From: JAIYDQ01 sp034408855
GTDB lineage: Bacteria > Planctomycetota > Planctomycetia > Pirellulales > Pirellulaceae
Reading direction: 5' to 3'
Assembly: GCA_034408855.1 (NCBI GenBank)
Contig: JAWXCK010000131.1
Span: forward strand, 1-39,145
DNA length: 39,145 bases
The position numbers were made by a program, and so were the translations under genes. Below, piece after piece: positions 1-7,542 of the stretch. Position 1 is the first letter of the stretch; the number at the start of each line of letters is the position of its first letter. Under the pieces are notes generated by a model. That model was not told the DNA's origin and made no database searches. It worked only from the letters and a program-made list of their open reading frames with translations.

Positions 1-97
1 AAATCCAATGCGAAACGGGTGTCCGTTGAAACTTCGGTTTTCTATTCGTAACGATAAATAGTTAATTTTGCCCCACAGATTCTGCGGAAGAGCCAAA
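1..97 (+). repeat. Left arm of a long inverted repeat bracketing the window
   Basis: Bases 1-97 are repeated in inverted orientation at 39025-39121 (base n pairs with base 39122-n). The first 62 bases are identical; mismatches fall at 63, 71, 76, 77 and 82, about 95% identity overall. Similarity stops at base 98, seven bases before the peroxiredoxin start codon, so this arm forms the upstream region of that gene. It contains a small hairpin (AACGG, GTGT, CCGTT at 16-29). The arm may continue beyond the left edge. It could be a dispersed repeat, a duplicated leader or an element end; the window alone cannot decide. Confidence 0.9.
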
Positions 98-104
98 AAA
101 GGTT

Positions 105-581
105 ATGACGATGAGCGATTGGCTCGAACAAGGCGACAAGGCCCCGTTATTCACATTGAGCTCTGATTCAGGCAAGAAAATCAAGCTTAGCCAACTGAAA
201 GGCCAGCCAGTTGTCCTTTATTTTTACCCCAAAGACGACACGCCAGGCTGCACCAAAGAAGCCTGTGCCTTCCGCGACGCCGAAGCCAAATTGGCTCAAT
301 CGGGGGCCGTCGTGCTTGGCGTCAGCCCCGATACGGTCGAATCGCACATCAAATTTCGCGACAAATTCGAGTTAAATTTTCCGCTTCTTGCTGACCCCGA
401 CCACGCCGTCGCTGAAGCGTATGGTGCCTGGCGAGAAAAGAACATGTACGGAAAAAAATCGATGGGAATCCAGCGCAGCACGTACCTGATCGATGCTTCT
501 GGAAAAGTCGCCAAGGTCTGGAAGAAAGTCAACGTCGAAGGTCACGACGAAAGCGTCCTCGAAGCGATTGCACTGCTTTGA
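105..581 (+). CDS. bcp: Thioredoxin-dependent peroxiredoxin, Bcp/PrxQ type
   Basis: Reduces hydrogen peroxide and organic hydroperoxides in the cytoplasm using thioredoxin as electron donor. The 158-aa length is normal for Bcp. The thioredoxin-fold signature is clear: a beta strand (VVLYFYPKDDTPGCT, residues 36-50) leads into peroxidatic Cys49, with the resolving cysteine at Cys54, the C-x4-C spacing of the PrxQ/Bcp subgroup. There is no signal peptide. A second in-frame ATG two codons downstream (base 111) is an equally possible start; no convincing Shine-Dalgarno is seen for either. The gene stands alone and converges on the minus-strand gene at 622-1164 with only 40 bp between stop codons. 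Its whole visible upstream region is the left arm of the inverted repeat. Confidence 0.95.
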   Translation: MTMSDWLEQGDKAPLFTLSSDSGKKIKLSQLKGQPVVLYFYPKDDTPGCTKEACAFRDAEAKLAQSGAVVLGVSPDTVESHIKFRDKFELNFPLLADPDHAVAEAYGAWREKNMYGKKSMGIQRSTYLIDASGKVAKVWKKVNVEGHDESVLEAIALL

Positions 582-621
582 ACTAAAAGCAATCTGCATT
601 ATCAGTCAAGAACGCGCTAGT

Positions 622-1164
622 CTATTGGAATTTTCTACCGAAGATTTCGGATGCGATAAATGCGAGTTTAAGTGAGTCGGGGTTTCGAAGAAGTTTTAAC
701 ATGTCGAGCGACGTCATTCTTTGGTTTCCTTGGGGGCCAACGCCGCTCTCCATCGAGGCCCCTGAATCGGCCGTGGATGAATCGCGATTAGAAGTCGCGA
801 TCGTCGGAACGTGAGCTCGTGCCTGCCCTTGTTGCTTGGGCTTTTTTTTGCCTTGACGTTCAAGTGGGGCAGGTGAACTACCGAATACTTCCTTCACGTG
901 CGACTCGCGCTTCTTGTCGGCTTTCACAACGCTTTCGGAAACTCGATCAGGCTTTGGAATGTGAGGAACAATATGCCGCTGCTCGATCGAAATCGGCTCG
1001 ATCACATCGAGATCGTCATTGGAGCTCAACGTTCGTATCGGTTGTTGGTTCGACTTCTGCGAAGAAACAGGTCGGGCTGGTGCCGAAGAGTCGCCTGACG
1101 CTTTTTTGCGAGCCTCGCGCCGCAAGGCTGCTTGTCTAAGAAAGTCGTTTAAATCGTCCGCCAT
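622..1164 (-). CDS. Disordered hypothetical protein downstream of floA
   Basis: I do not recognise a family. The 180-aa protein is highly charged and low in complexity: an N-terminal amphipathic stretch (DDLNDFLRQAALRREARKK, residues 3-21), a long Ser/Pro/Lys/Gln-rich middle that looks disordered, and a more hydrophobic C-terminal helix-like segment (about residues 150-180, with SLDMLKLLRNP and AFIASEIFG). It has no signal peptide or membrane span. The start codon lies 6 bases after the floA stop, so the two are almost certainly co-transcribed, and a role as a FloA-associated or adaptor protein is an inference from position only. Its stop converges on the peroxiredoxin gene. Confidence 0.75.
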   Translation of the reverse strand: MADDLNDFLRQAALRREARKKASGDSSAPARPVSSQKSNQQPIRTLSSNDDLDVIEPISIEQRHIVPHIPKPDRVSESVVKADKKRESHVKEVFGSSPAPLERQGKKKPKQQGQARAHVPTIATSNRDSSTADSGASMESGVGPQGNQRMTSLDMLKLLRNPDSLKLAFIASEIFGRKFQ

Positions 1165-1170
1165 AAAGCA

Positions 1171-2232
1171 CTAGCTCCCTGTGGTCTTGCCAGCGTAGTT
1201 GACGGTATTGTTTCCGGTGCCGGCGATCGACTGCCGCATTTCGGTATCCGCGACAACGTTTTTCAGTCGATAATAGTCGAGTACTCCAAGCCGTCCTTCG
1301 CGGAAAGCACTCGCGATCGAACGAGGTACTTCGGCTTCTGATTCGACAACAGCGGCTCGACTCTCTTCAATTTTAGCGATCATCTCCTGCTCGGCTGCGA
1401 CTGCCTGTGCGCGTCGTCCTTCGGCTCGAGCCCGTGCCACTCGAGTGTCCGCTTCGGCCTTATCGGCCTGCAATCGTGCTCCAATGTTTTCGCCCACATC
1501 GATATCGGCGATATCGATCGAGACGATTTCGAAGGCGGTCTGATCATCGAGACGTCGCGCGAGAACGGCTTTGGAAATCACGTCTGGGTTCTGTAAAACT
1601 TCTTTGTGCGATTCGGAGGAGCCGATCGCACTTACAATACCTTCTCCAACGCGAGCAATAATGGTTTCTTCGGTAGCGCCACCGATCAATCGTTGTAGAT
1701 TTGCTCGAACGGTCACTCGAGCTTTCACTCTCAACTGAATCCCGTCTTTGGCAACCGCATCCAAGGTGGGGCGCGAAGAACCTCGAGGCGGACAATCGAT
1801 TACTTTCGGATAGACGCTGGTTTGCACCGCTTCCAAAACATCTCGACCTGCGAGATCAATGGCGGCTGCTTGAACAAAACTGAGATTGATTTGTTTCGAC
1901 TTTCTGGCTGCGATAAGTGCGCGTACTACTTGCGGTACGTTGCCACGCGCCAAGAAGTGCGCTTCAAGGGCTTTCGATGTTAGCTCTTCGTCATCGACTC
2001 CCGCTTGAACCGCCATGATCTTGCTCTTGACAATCATTCGAGCGTCGACGCGTCGAAACCACATCCCGACGAGATCCCAGATTCCAACGCCCGCGCCCGT
2101 CAGTACCGATTGAATCCAGAGGTTGAAGAAACTCGAAATAATTGAAACGACGAACAGCGTAAACAGAATGACGGCGACGGCAATGCCGATCCATATTTGG
2201 TCTGCAAAAGCCGCAACGAAGAAGTAGTGCAT
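1171..2232 (-). CDS. floA: Flotillin-like protein FloA
   Basis: Membrane-associated scaffold of the FloA (YqfA) family, which organises functional membrane microdomains in bacteria. An N-terminal hydrophobic hairpin (roughly the first 45 residues, with IWIGIAVAVILFTLFVVSII) is followed by the characteristic NLWIQSVLTGAGVGIWDLVGM segment, an SPFH-type domain (KARVTVRANLQRLIGGATEETIIARVGEG), then an Ala/Glu/Arg-rich helical region (ADKAEADTRVARARAEGRR onward) and the conserved C-terminal part (LGVLDYYRLKNV). I chose the ATG at 2232 (353 aa); a GTG at 2262 would add ten residues. Neither has a clear Shine-Dalgarno. It is the first gene of a likely two-gene operon, and a perfect 17-bp palindrome lies just upstream. 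Confidence 0.93.
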   Translation of the reverse strand: MHYFFVAAFADQIWIGIAVAVILFTLFVVSIISSFFNLWIQSVLTGAGVGIWDLVGMWFRRVDARMIVKSKIMAVQAGVDDEELTSKALEAHFLARGNVPQVVRALIAARKSKQINLSFVQAAAIDLAGRDVLEAVQTSVYPKVIDCPPRGSSRPTLDAVAKDGIQLRVKARVTVRANLQRLIGGATEETIIARVGEGIVSAIGSSESHKEVLQNPDVISKAVLARRLDDQTAFEIVSIDIADIDVGENIGARLQADKAEADTRVARARAEGRRAQAVAAEQEMIAKIEESRAAVVESEAEVPRSIASAFREGRLGVLDYYRLKNVVADTEMRQSIAGTGNNTVNYAGKTTGS

Positions 2233-2264
2233 AGGAACGCTTAAACCAAAAAGAGGAGCCACTG

Positions 2265-2297
2265 GGAATTCAACGAATTCCTACGCTCCCTAATATA
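2265..2297 (-). promoter_or_regulatory. Candidate floA promoter and operator palindrome
   Basis: Upstream of floA there is a perfect inverted repeat, GGAATTC-aac-GAATTCC (2265-2281). Reading on the minus strand, a good -10-like hexamer TATATT (2297-2292) precedes it, so transcription would start at about 2285 and the palindrome would lie within the first 20 transcribed bases. The -35 region is weak (TTAGAC, 17 bp upstream). The palindrome could be an operator; this is inference from symmetry and position. Confidence 0.35.
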
Positions 2298-2330
2298 CCA
2301 AGAATTTTCGGCAAGTCTAACTTGGGGCCC

Positions 2331-2351
2331 GCGGCTAGCGGCCACGGCTCA
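2331..2351 (+). repeat. Half-copy of a GCTAGC-type dispersed repeat
   Basis: The stretch CGGCTAGCGGCCACGGCTCA resembles the right half of the larger palindromic repeat near 7490-7510 (CGTGGCTAGCGCCATCGGCTCA), differing at a few positions. It lies between the floA promoter region and the stop codon of the hydrolase gene. It looks like a remnant or minimal unit of the same dispersed family. Confidence 0.5.
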
Positions 2352-2386
2352 TAGAGATGCGGCATTCGCAAATTGGCATGGCCAGG

Positions 2387-3169
2387 CTAGTTTTTGTCGA
2401 ATCGTGCCGAGGCATGGGCTTCTAAAAGCGGGGCAGACGTCGATTCGTTCGAGCGATCGGCGACTAGGTTCATCATGAATTGATTGGCACAACTTGTCAT
2501 GCCTGTATCGAGATCGTCGCCCGTTGCAAATTGAGCAAACTGATAGCGAAGGCCAGCCGAATGGACATTTCTTAGCGACCGACAAACTTCGTCGGCATCG
2601 CAAAGTTCGGAACTTTCGCCATACGTCATGAGAACCGGAAGCTTGCGAGCAGCCTTCCAATGAACCAAGGTATCTGACCGGCGAGGAAACCCGCCGTGGA
2701 AACTGACAACGCCCGCGAAATTCTGGCTGTTTCGCATTCCAAGCCATTGGGCGAGCGTCCCGCCAGCTCCAACCCCCATTAAAAAGACTTTTCGGCGATC
2801 GAAGGAAATGTGCTCCGATGTCGCTTTGATCGCTTGCAGTACATAGTCTTCGACCGTCGTCATGGCCGAAGTCGACTTGCCCCATCGGAAGCATCGCTCC
2901 TTGACTTGAGAGGCTCGCGGGCCGCGAATGGCCAGAGCGACATAGTTCCTGATGCTCAGATGCGGCATCACGCTATCCAACTCGTATTCGCTGCTGTCTT
3001 GGCTATGCAACCAAATTACCAACGGGTATGCATAGTTTGGCTCGTAGTGCTCGGGAGTAAATAAGCGATGCGGGAAATCGAGTGATAGAGAAGTTTCTGA
3101 AAGAGCGATGCTGGATCTTTTCGTGGCCAACGGCATAAACTGCTGCACACGAGATTGAAGATATTTCAT
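2387..3169 (-). CDS. Alpha/beta-hydrolase (phospholipase/carboxylesterase family) lacking the catalytic triad
   Basis: The 260-aa protein has the architecture of the phospholipase/carboxylesterase/dienelactone-hydrolase group: an early strand YPLVIWLHSQ (residues 49-58), the nucleophile-elbow segment KVFLMGVGAGG (127-137) followed by FAGVVSFHGGFP, then PVLMTYGESSELCD (178-191). The usual elbow is G-x-S-x-G-G, but here it reads G-V-G-A-G-G, with glycine 134 (codon GGA) where the serine should be. The usual acid (HGExD) reads YGESS, and the usual GGH near the end reads TGDD. All three catalytic positions therefore look lost, suggesting a binding or regulatory pseudoenzyme. I chose the ATG at 3169 because the 68 residues upstream of it have no family-like content. 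No signal peptide is seen. Confidence 0.8.
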   Translation of the reverse strand: MKYLQSRVQQFMPLATKRSSIALSETSLSLDFPHRLFTPEHYEPNYAYPLVIWLHSQDSSEYELDSVMPHLSIRNYVALAIRGPRASQVKERCFRWGKSTSAMTTVEDYVLQAIKATSEHISFDRRKVFLMGVGAGGTLAQWLGMRNSQNFAGVVSFHGGFPRRSDTLVHWKAARKLPVLMTYGESSELCDADEVCRSLRNVHSAGLRYQFAQFATGDDLDTGMTSCANQFMMNLVADRSNESTSAPLLEAHASARFDKN

Positions 3170-3407
3170 CAGCGTTCCCTTGGAGTGTCGCGTAGCGTAA
3201 TAGGGCTCAGACAGGGTCGGTTGGTAATTGGACAAGACCGACGGCAAACATTTCGGGGAACGGAGTTTTATTCGCCCGCTCGACGAAATGCAATGTCGAT
3301 TCAAGAAAGGTTTCAAAAATTTGTCGACACAATGCTTGCATTCCATTTTGCGGACAATCGCAATCGCACACAATCAATGCGTTGTCCGCTGCGGCTATAA
3401 GCGAAAC

Positions 3408-4394
3408 TTATAGCAGATGCTTGACGCCAGCTTGCTCGCTTAAGAGTTCGGCAAGCGTCTTGTTGATGCATTCCCGCGAGAACTCGTCGATCGAAAGGCC
3501 TTCGACGAGTTTGTAATCGCCGCCTTCGCAGATTACGGGGTAGCCGAACATCACATCCGCTGGAATGTCGTACTCGCCATTGCTCGGAATACCCATCGTT
3601 ACCCAGCCGCCGTTGGTACCCAGCGCCCAGTCTCGCATATGGTCGATGGCCGCATTCGCAGCCGAGGCTGCGCTTGAAACTCCGCGAGCAGCAATGATGG
3701 CTGCTCCTCGCTTGCCGACTGTCGGAAGAAACACATCGCGATTCCACGCATGGTCGTTGATCATATCCTTGACCGAAGCTCCGTCGATCGTCGCGAAACG
3801 ATAGTCGGCGTACATCGTCGGTGAATGATTGCCCCAGACAGCCAGCTTCTTGATGCTAGCCACCGGTTTGCCCGTCTTGGCAGCGAGTTGGCTCAATGCG
3901 CGATTGTGGTCCAGTCGAAGCATGGCGGTAAAATTCTTGCGAGGCAAATCGGGGGCGCTTTTCATCGTGATATAAGCGTTCGTATTGGCTGGATTGCCGA
4001 CGACCAATACTCGGACGTCGCGACTCGCAACGGCATTCAAGGCTTTGCCCTGAGCAGTGAAAATTTGCGCATTTGCGGCAAGCAATTCAGATCGCTCCAT
4101 GCCAGGTCCACGCGGCCTAGCCCCCACTAAAAGCGCATAATCGGTATCTTTGAAGCCCGTCATCGGGTCGCTGTGGGCTTCGATTCCAGCCAGCAATGGA
4201 AAGGCACAGTCTTCCAGTTCCATAATCACGCCCTTCAATGCTTCCTGAACCTTTTCGACTGGAACTTCGAGCAATTGCAGGATCACCGGCTGGTCATTTC
4301 CAAGCATGTTGCCAGCCGCAATGCGGAATAACAATGAATAACCGATTTGACCAGCGGCACCGGTAACTGCCACTCGAACGGGCGTTTTGCTCAT
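3408..4394 (-). CDS. mdh: Malate dehydrogenase (NAD-dependent)
   Basis: Catalyses malate to oxaloacetate in the TCA cycle, in the cytosol. The 328-aa protein begins with a Rossmann nucleotide-binding motif (VAVTGAAGQIGYSLLFRIA) and continues with the features of the longer, cytosolic-type MDH family: LLEVP, ALLVGARPRGPGMERSELLAANAQIF, VVGNPANTNAYI, the substrate-binding RLDHNRALSQLA, and the catalytic histidine in WGNHSPTMYADY. The C-terminal part (MGIPSNGEYDIPADVMFGYPV) also fits. An AGGAG box lies 12 bases upstream of the start. It appears to be transcribed alone, with 13 bp or more of unrelated sequence to its neighbours and no other TCA-cycle gene nearby. Confidence 0.96.
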   Translation of the reverse strand: MSKTPVRVAVTGAAGQIGYSLLFRIAAGNMLGNDQPVILQLLEVPVEKVQEALKGVIMELEDCAFPLLAGIEAHSDPMTGFKDTDYALLVGARPRGPGMERSELLAANAQIFTAQGKALNAVASRDVRVLVVGNPANTNAYITMKSAPDLPRKNFTAMLRLDHNRALSQLAAKTGKPVASIKKLAVWGNHSPTMYADYRFATIDGASVKDMINDHAWNRDVFLPTVGKRGAAIIAARGVSSAASAANAAIDHMRDWALGTNGGWVTMGIPSNGEYDIPADVMFGYPVICEGGDYKLVEGLSIDEFSRECINKTLAELLSEQAGVKHLL

Positions 4395-4515
4395 AGTATT
4401 TAAAAACTCCTGAAAACGGATTTGAATCGATGCGAAGAAACCGGACGCTAACGCGTTGCGGCTGATCGGCGTGTGAACGGTTACGAATGAAGTTATCCAC
4501 AGGCAGCCTAAAGCG

Positions 4516-7320
4516 TCAAGCCATCGGCTTTTTTCGCCTAGGTGCCGGTCTCAATCGGTAGTAACCATAGATACAGACTAATAGCAAGCCGATGGCCGTG
4601 ATGGTTTCTCGAATGATCGATCGATTTGACGCAGCCGGTCGCTCCAAAAGCGGTTTCTCCCAATGCGTGACTGCAACCAAAGGTCCAATTTGTCGCAGTC
4701 GAGCTTGACCCGATTGCTCTGTTCCTATCGATCGATTTGCCGAAGTCGTTTGGGCAGTGTTGAATGACCAAAGGCGATAGAAAAATCCTTCGACTTCCAT
4801 CGACATTCTCGGATACCAGACTGTCGGAGCATTTTGCGTTTCTGCTCCATGTTCCGAGCTTCGGCCCTGGTTGGCGACGGCATCTGATAACTCAGGCTCC
4901 ACCAACCAAATTGGAATCTGTTTCGAAATAAGCGTGATTGGATACTCATCCTGAAAAAAAAGATCCTCTTTCCCTTCCGGCGATTTCATCTGGATCGTCA
5001 TTCCTTGAAGTTTGGCCAGTCCATCCAATTCAAAGTAAGCATCACCGCCAAGCTCGGCTTGATCGAATTCATCGGAAACGATGATGCGGGTTGCGCGAAC
5101 GATTTCAACGCGAGTTCGAACGCGGCGCAGCATCGGAGCGTCTTTTTCACGCAGGCAATCGATCGTTGAAAAAACAGTCTTCGCACGTTCTACGTCGACT
5201 TTAGGTAGCCGATTAGCACAATCGATGATCGAGTAGAATGCACGGCTTTCATCCGAAGTAATCGGCTTACCGCGAAGGCTTTGAAGAAGTTGAATGTGAC
5301 CGAGATCGAATCCAGCCGCACCTAAATCTTGCCAGTCTTCCGCAATCCCAGGCACGAACATGTCCGAATTCAGCGCCTCTTGAATTGGACTAGCTTCGCC
5401 GGCCAGCCATGCCCATGACCATCGCATATGGCCGGCAATCCAACATTGGGGTCGATCGGGACTTGCATGCTCCCAATTGAGTCCATGCAGAGAAACCGGC
5501 TGCGAGATTTCTGTCGAAGTTTGCCATTCTTTCGGTATCTGATTTACAAAAACGTAGTGTTTAGTAGGCAGCGCGGCAGGATTGTCTTGTGCTTCAATAC
5601 GCAATCGGTAGATGCTCCTCGGCTCGTCAGTAGGCGACGGAGTCTTTGCAAGTCGAATCGCAACAATCTCTCGAACCCATCCGTCTAAAGTAGTTAATCG
5701 GCACGGGCCGATCGATTGTTCGGTCGCGATCGCAATGGACAGCGGTCTCTCGATTCTCGGAAGTTGATACAGAAGTTGCACAAGCTGTGGAACCTCAGCC
5801 TCGACATCCATTACAAAATCGTCACTGGTTAGTCGCGACTGCGTTTTCTCATCGGACATCGATTCCAAATCGCTTCCAAGAATTTCACGAAGCAAGTTCA
5901 AGTTTGCAGTCCGCTCACCAGGTTCAATCCATCGATGCTTGCGAAACTTAGATGATCGAATGAAGTGCGTGTCCGATTCGAGACTCGATATTTCTGACAG
6001 CCATCGAATATCGAACACAACTAAGACCGGTGCCACATCGATGCCTCGCAGTGACGGATAGGCTAGTCGCTTGATCAATATCCCGGTCAATTCCGCCATC
6101 GGTGCATCCGAGCTATCGATCGCTTGATGCGGTACGGATTTAACGCTATTCGATTTTTTATCCGATACGCTCTTTATCAAGGGCCAGCCGCCACTGGGCG
6201 AATGAATCGCGTAAACACATACCGGCTGTTGGCTGCTATCATCCGGTCTAAACCATACGAGTTCATACTGGAATCTACCCCAACCTTCGATATCTTGAGC
6301 GACGGAATCAGGGTTCGTCAACGGCTGACCGCGCAGCCGCACGACTTGTCCTCGATACTCATCGGTTTGCTTGATGAGCGACGTAACTTCGACCAACGGT
6401 GTTGCTCGCATCAAGTCTTGAAAACTTTCTGCACCTGAATCCGGCAACGACCGCCAAGACTGAGCGCGCTGCAGGGATCGGGCGAGCGTCGGTCGCTCTT
6501 GTGATCGCCACGGTGCCGCATCCTTCAATATCTCCAATAGACTCTGGTCAAGAGCTAGCCGCAATGCTGTTCGAAGGTCGAGGTCGAAGGCTGACGATGC
6601 CCCTACAATTCCGTTCCGTGTCAAACTTGCCCACGCAGACCATTGCGATACAAACTTCATTCCAAGCTCGACGTCAGAGTTCTGAAAATTACTATCGACT
6701 TTGTTCGAATCGAGAACCGACTGATACTCGACTTTCCATTGACCGATGCGATCTTGAGAACTCGAAAGCCAATCGAGTGCCGCTTGAGATGGTTTTACCG
6801 GCGGCGGTGAAGCATCGGTGGAAGCGGTGACGATCGTGGCGGAATTTTCGGCGCGTTCCGCGGTGACTCGAGGCGTTGATGAAAATTCAACTTTTGCTAG
6901 TTCCTGAATGACTTCTTCCGGTGCACCCTCGAATAGTCGCTGCCACATTTGCGTCAATAAATCAACATTCGAGTTCTCCGGCGTGTTGAAAAGGTCGGCT
7001 ATTGAATTTTTAGCACCCGCCATCGAACTCGCCAAGTCATTCGATGTTTTAGATTGAGGTTTCTGATTCTTATCGAGGACGGCTATCGACGTATCAGGCG
7101 GGGTAGCAAGCTGAGGCTTTACAGCTTGGGTTAGTCCGACGGCGCGAAAGCCAGGCTCGTATTTCCGAGGGTCGCTCATCTGCTGCATCGCCAGCAAAAC
7201 CATCAACAGAAGTAGGACTAAACTTGCGACCTTACGAAGTCCCGTCGCTTCATTGCGAGCGCGATGGTACAACTGGCGCTGGCTGTCCTTGGAATACCAT
7301 CGATCGCGTGTAAGTCTCAT
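4516..7320 (-). CDS. Large membrane-anchored protein of unknown function
   Basis: I do not recognise the family. The 934-aa protein has a positively charged N-terminus followed by one hydrophobic segment (VASLVLLLLMVLLAMQQM, residues 31-48), a very long hydrophilic region, and a second hydrophobic segment close to the end (about residues 906-920, ITAIGLLLVCIYGYY), then a basic tail (RPAPRRKK). By the positive-inside rule both termini would be cytoplasmic and the ~850-residue middle would be outside the inner membrane. Within it, two stretches look alike in character, each with a beta-rich, OB-fold-like feel (EYRGQVVRLRGQPL near 322 and LTTLDGWVREIVAIRLA near 548). This is a visual impression only. 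No catalytic motif is apparent. It is flanked by about 120 bp and 220 bp of non-coding DNA, so it is probably monocistronic. Confidence 0.8.
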   Translation of the reverse strand: MRLTRDRWYSKDSQRQLYHRARNEATGLRKVASLVLLLLMVLLAMQQMSDPRKYEPGFRAVGLTQAVKPQLATPPDTSIAVLDKNQKPQSKTSNDLASSMAGAKNSIADLFNTPENSNVDLLTQMWQRLFEGAPEEVIQELAKVEFSSTPRVTAERAENSATIVTASTDASPPPVKPSQAALDWLSSSQDRIGQWKVEYQSVLDSNKVDSNFQNSDVELGMKFVSQWSAWASLTRNGIVGASSAFDLDLRTALRLALDQSLLEILKDAAPWRSQERPTLARSLQRAQSWRSLPDSGAESFQDLMRATPLVEVTSLIKQTDEYRGQVVRLRGQPLTNPDSVAQDIEGWGRFQYELVWFRPDDSSQQPVCVYAIHSPSGGWPLIKSVSDKKSNSVKSVPHQAIDSSDAPMAELTGILIKRLAYPSLRGIDVAPVLVVFDIRWLSEISSLESDTHFIRSSKFRKHRWIEPGERTANLNLLREILGSDLESMSDEKTQSRLTSDDFVMDVEAEVPQLVQLLYQLPRIERPLSIAIATEQSIGPCRLTTLDGWVREIVAIRLAKTPSPTDEPRSIYRLRIEAQDNPAALPTKHYVFVNQIPKEWQTSTEISQPVSLHGLNWEHASPDRPQCWIAGHMRWSWAWLAGEASPIQEALNSDMFVPGIAEDWQDLGAAGFDLGHIQLLQSLRGKPITSDESRAFYSIIDCANRLPKVDVERAKTVFSTIDCLREKDAPMLRRVRTRVEIVRATRIIVSDEFDQAELGGDAYFELDGLAKLQGMTIQMKSPEGKEDLFFQDEYPITLISKQIPIWLVEPELSDAVANQGRSSEHGAETQNAPTVWYPRMSMEVEGFFYRLWSFNTAQTTSANRSIGTEQSGQARLRQIGPLVAVTHWEKPLLERPAASNRSIIRETITAIGLLLVCIYGYYRLRPAPRRKKPMA

Positions 7321-7412
7321 TGCATTTTACCTGTTTTGCGTTCGTCAGCCGCAAATTGTATCGCCAAACGCGCAGTATACTCCATTCAGTTGCCACGTCA
7401 CAGTTTAGTTCA

Positions 7413-7520
7413 CGATCCGTGCGGATCGGCGCTAGCCGCCGGTTCTGCTGTTCAATATTTCGGGGGAAACATCCGAGTTTCTGAAACCCGTGGCTAGCGC
7501 CATCGGCTCACACTCCGATG
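7413..7520. repeat. Palindromic GCTAGC-type dispersed repeat
   Basis: A 108-bp intergenic element with nested symmetry. A perfect 10-bp inverted repeat, GGCGCTAGCC (7428-7437) and GGCTAGCGCC (7492-7501), extends with mismatches to about 17 bp. It is flanked by a hairpin on each side: CGATCCG/CGGATCG (7413-7428) and CATCGG/CCGATG (7501-7520). It occupies the gap between the 934-aa gene and the stop of the BshC-like gene. A half-copy lies at 2331-2351. There is no coding potential; a terminator or repetitive-extragenic-palindrome role is plausible. Confidence 0.65.
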
Positions 7521-7542
7521 TTTTTATCAAGCCACCGCAGTG

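Noticed and set aside
4493..4501. Perfect DnaA-box sequence TTATCCACA between mdh and the 934-aa gene
   Set aside because: Only one box was noticed, with no AT-rich unwinding region and no dnaA or dnaN nearby; a single 9-mer is expected by chance at this scale, so no origin is called.
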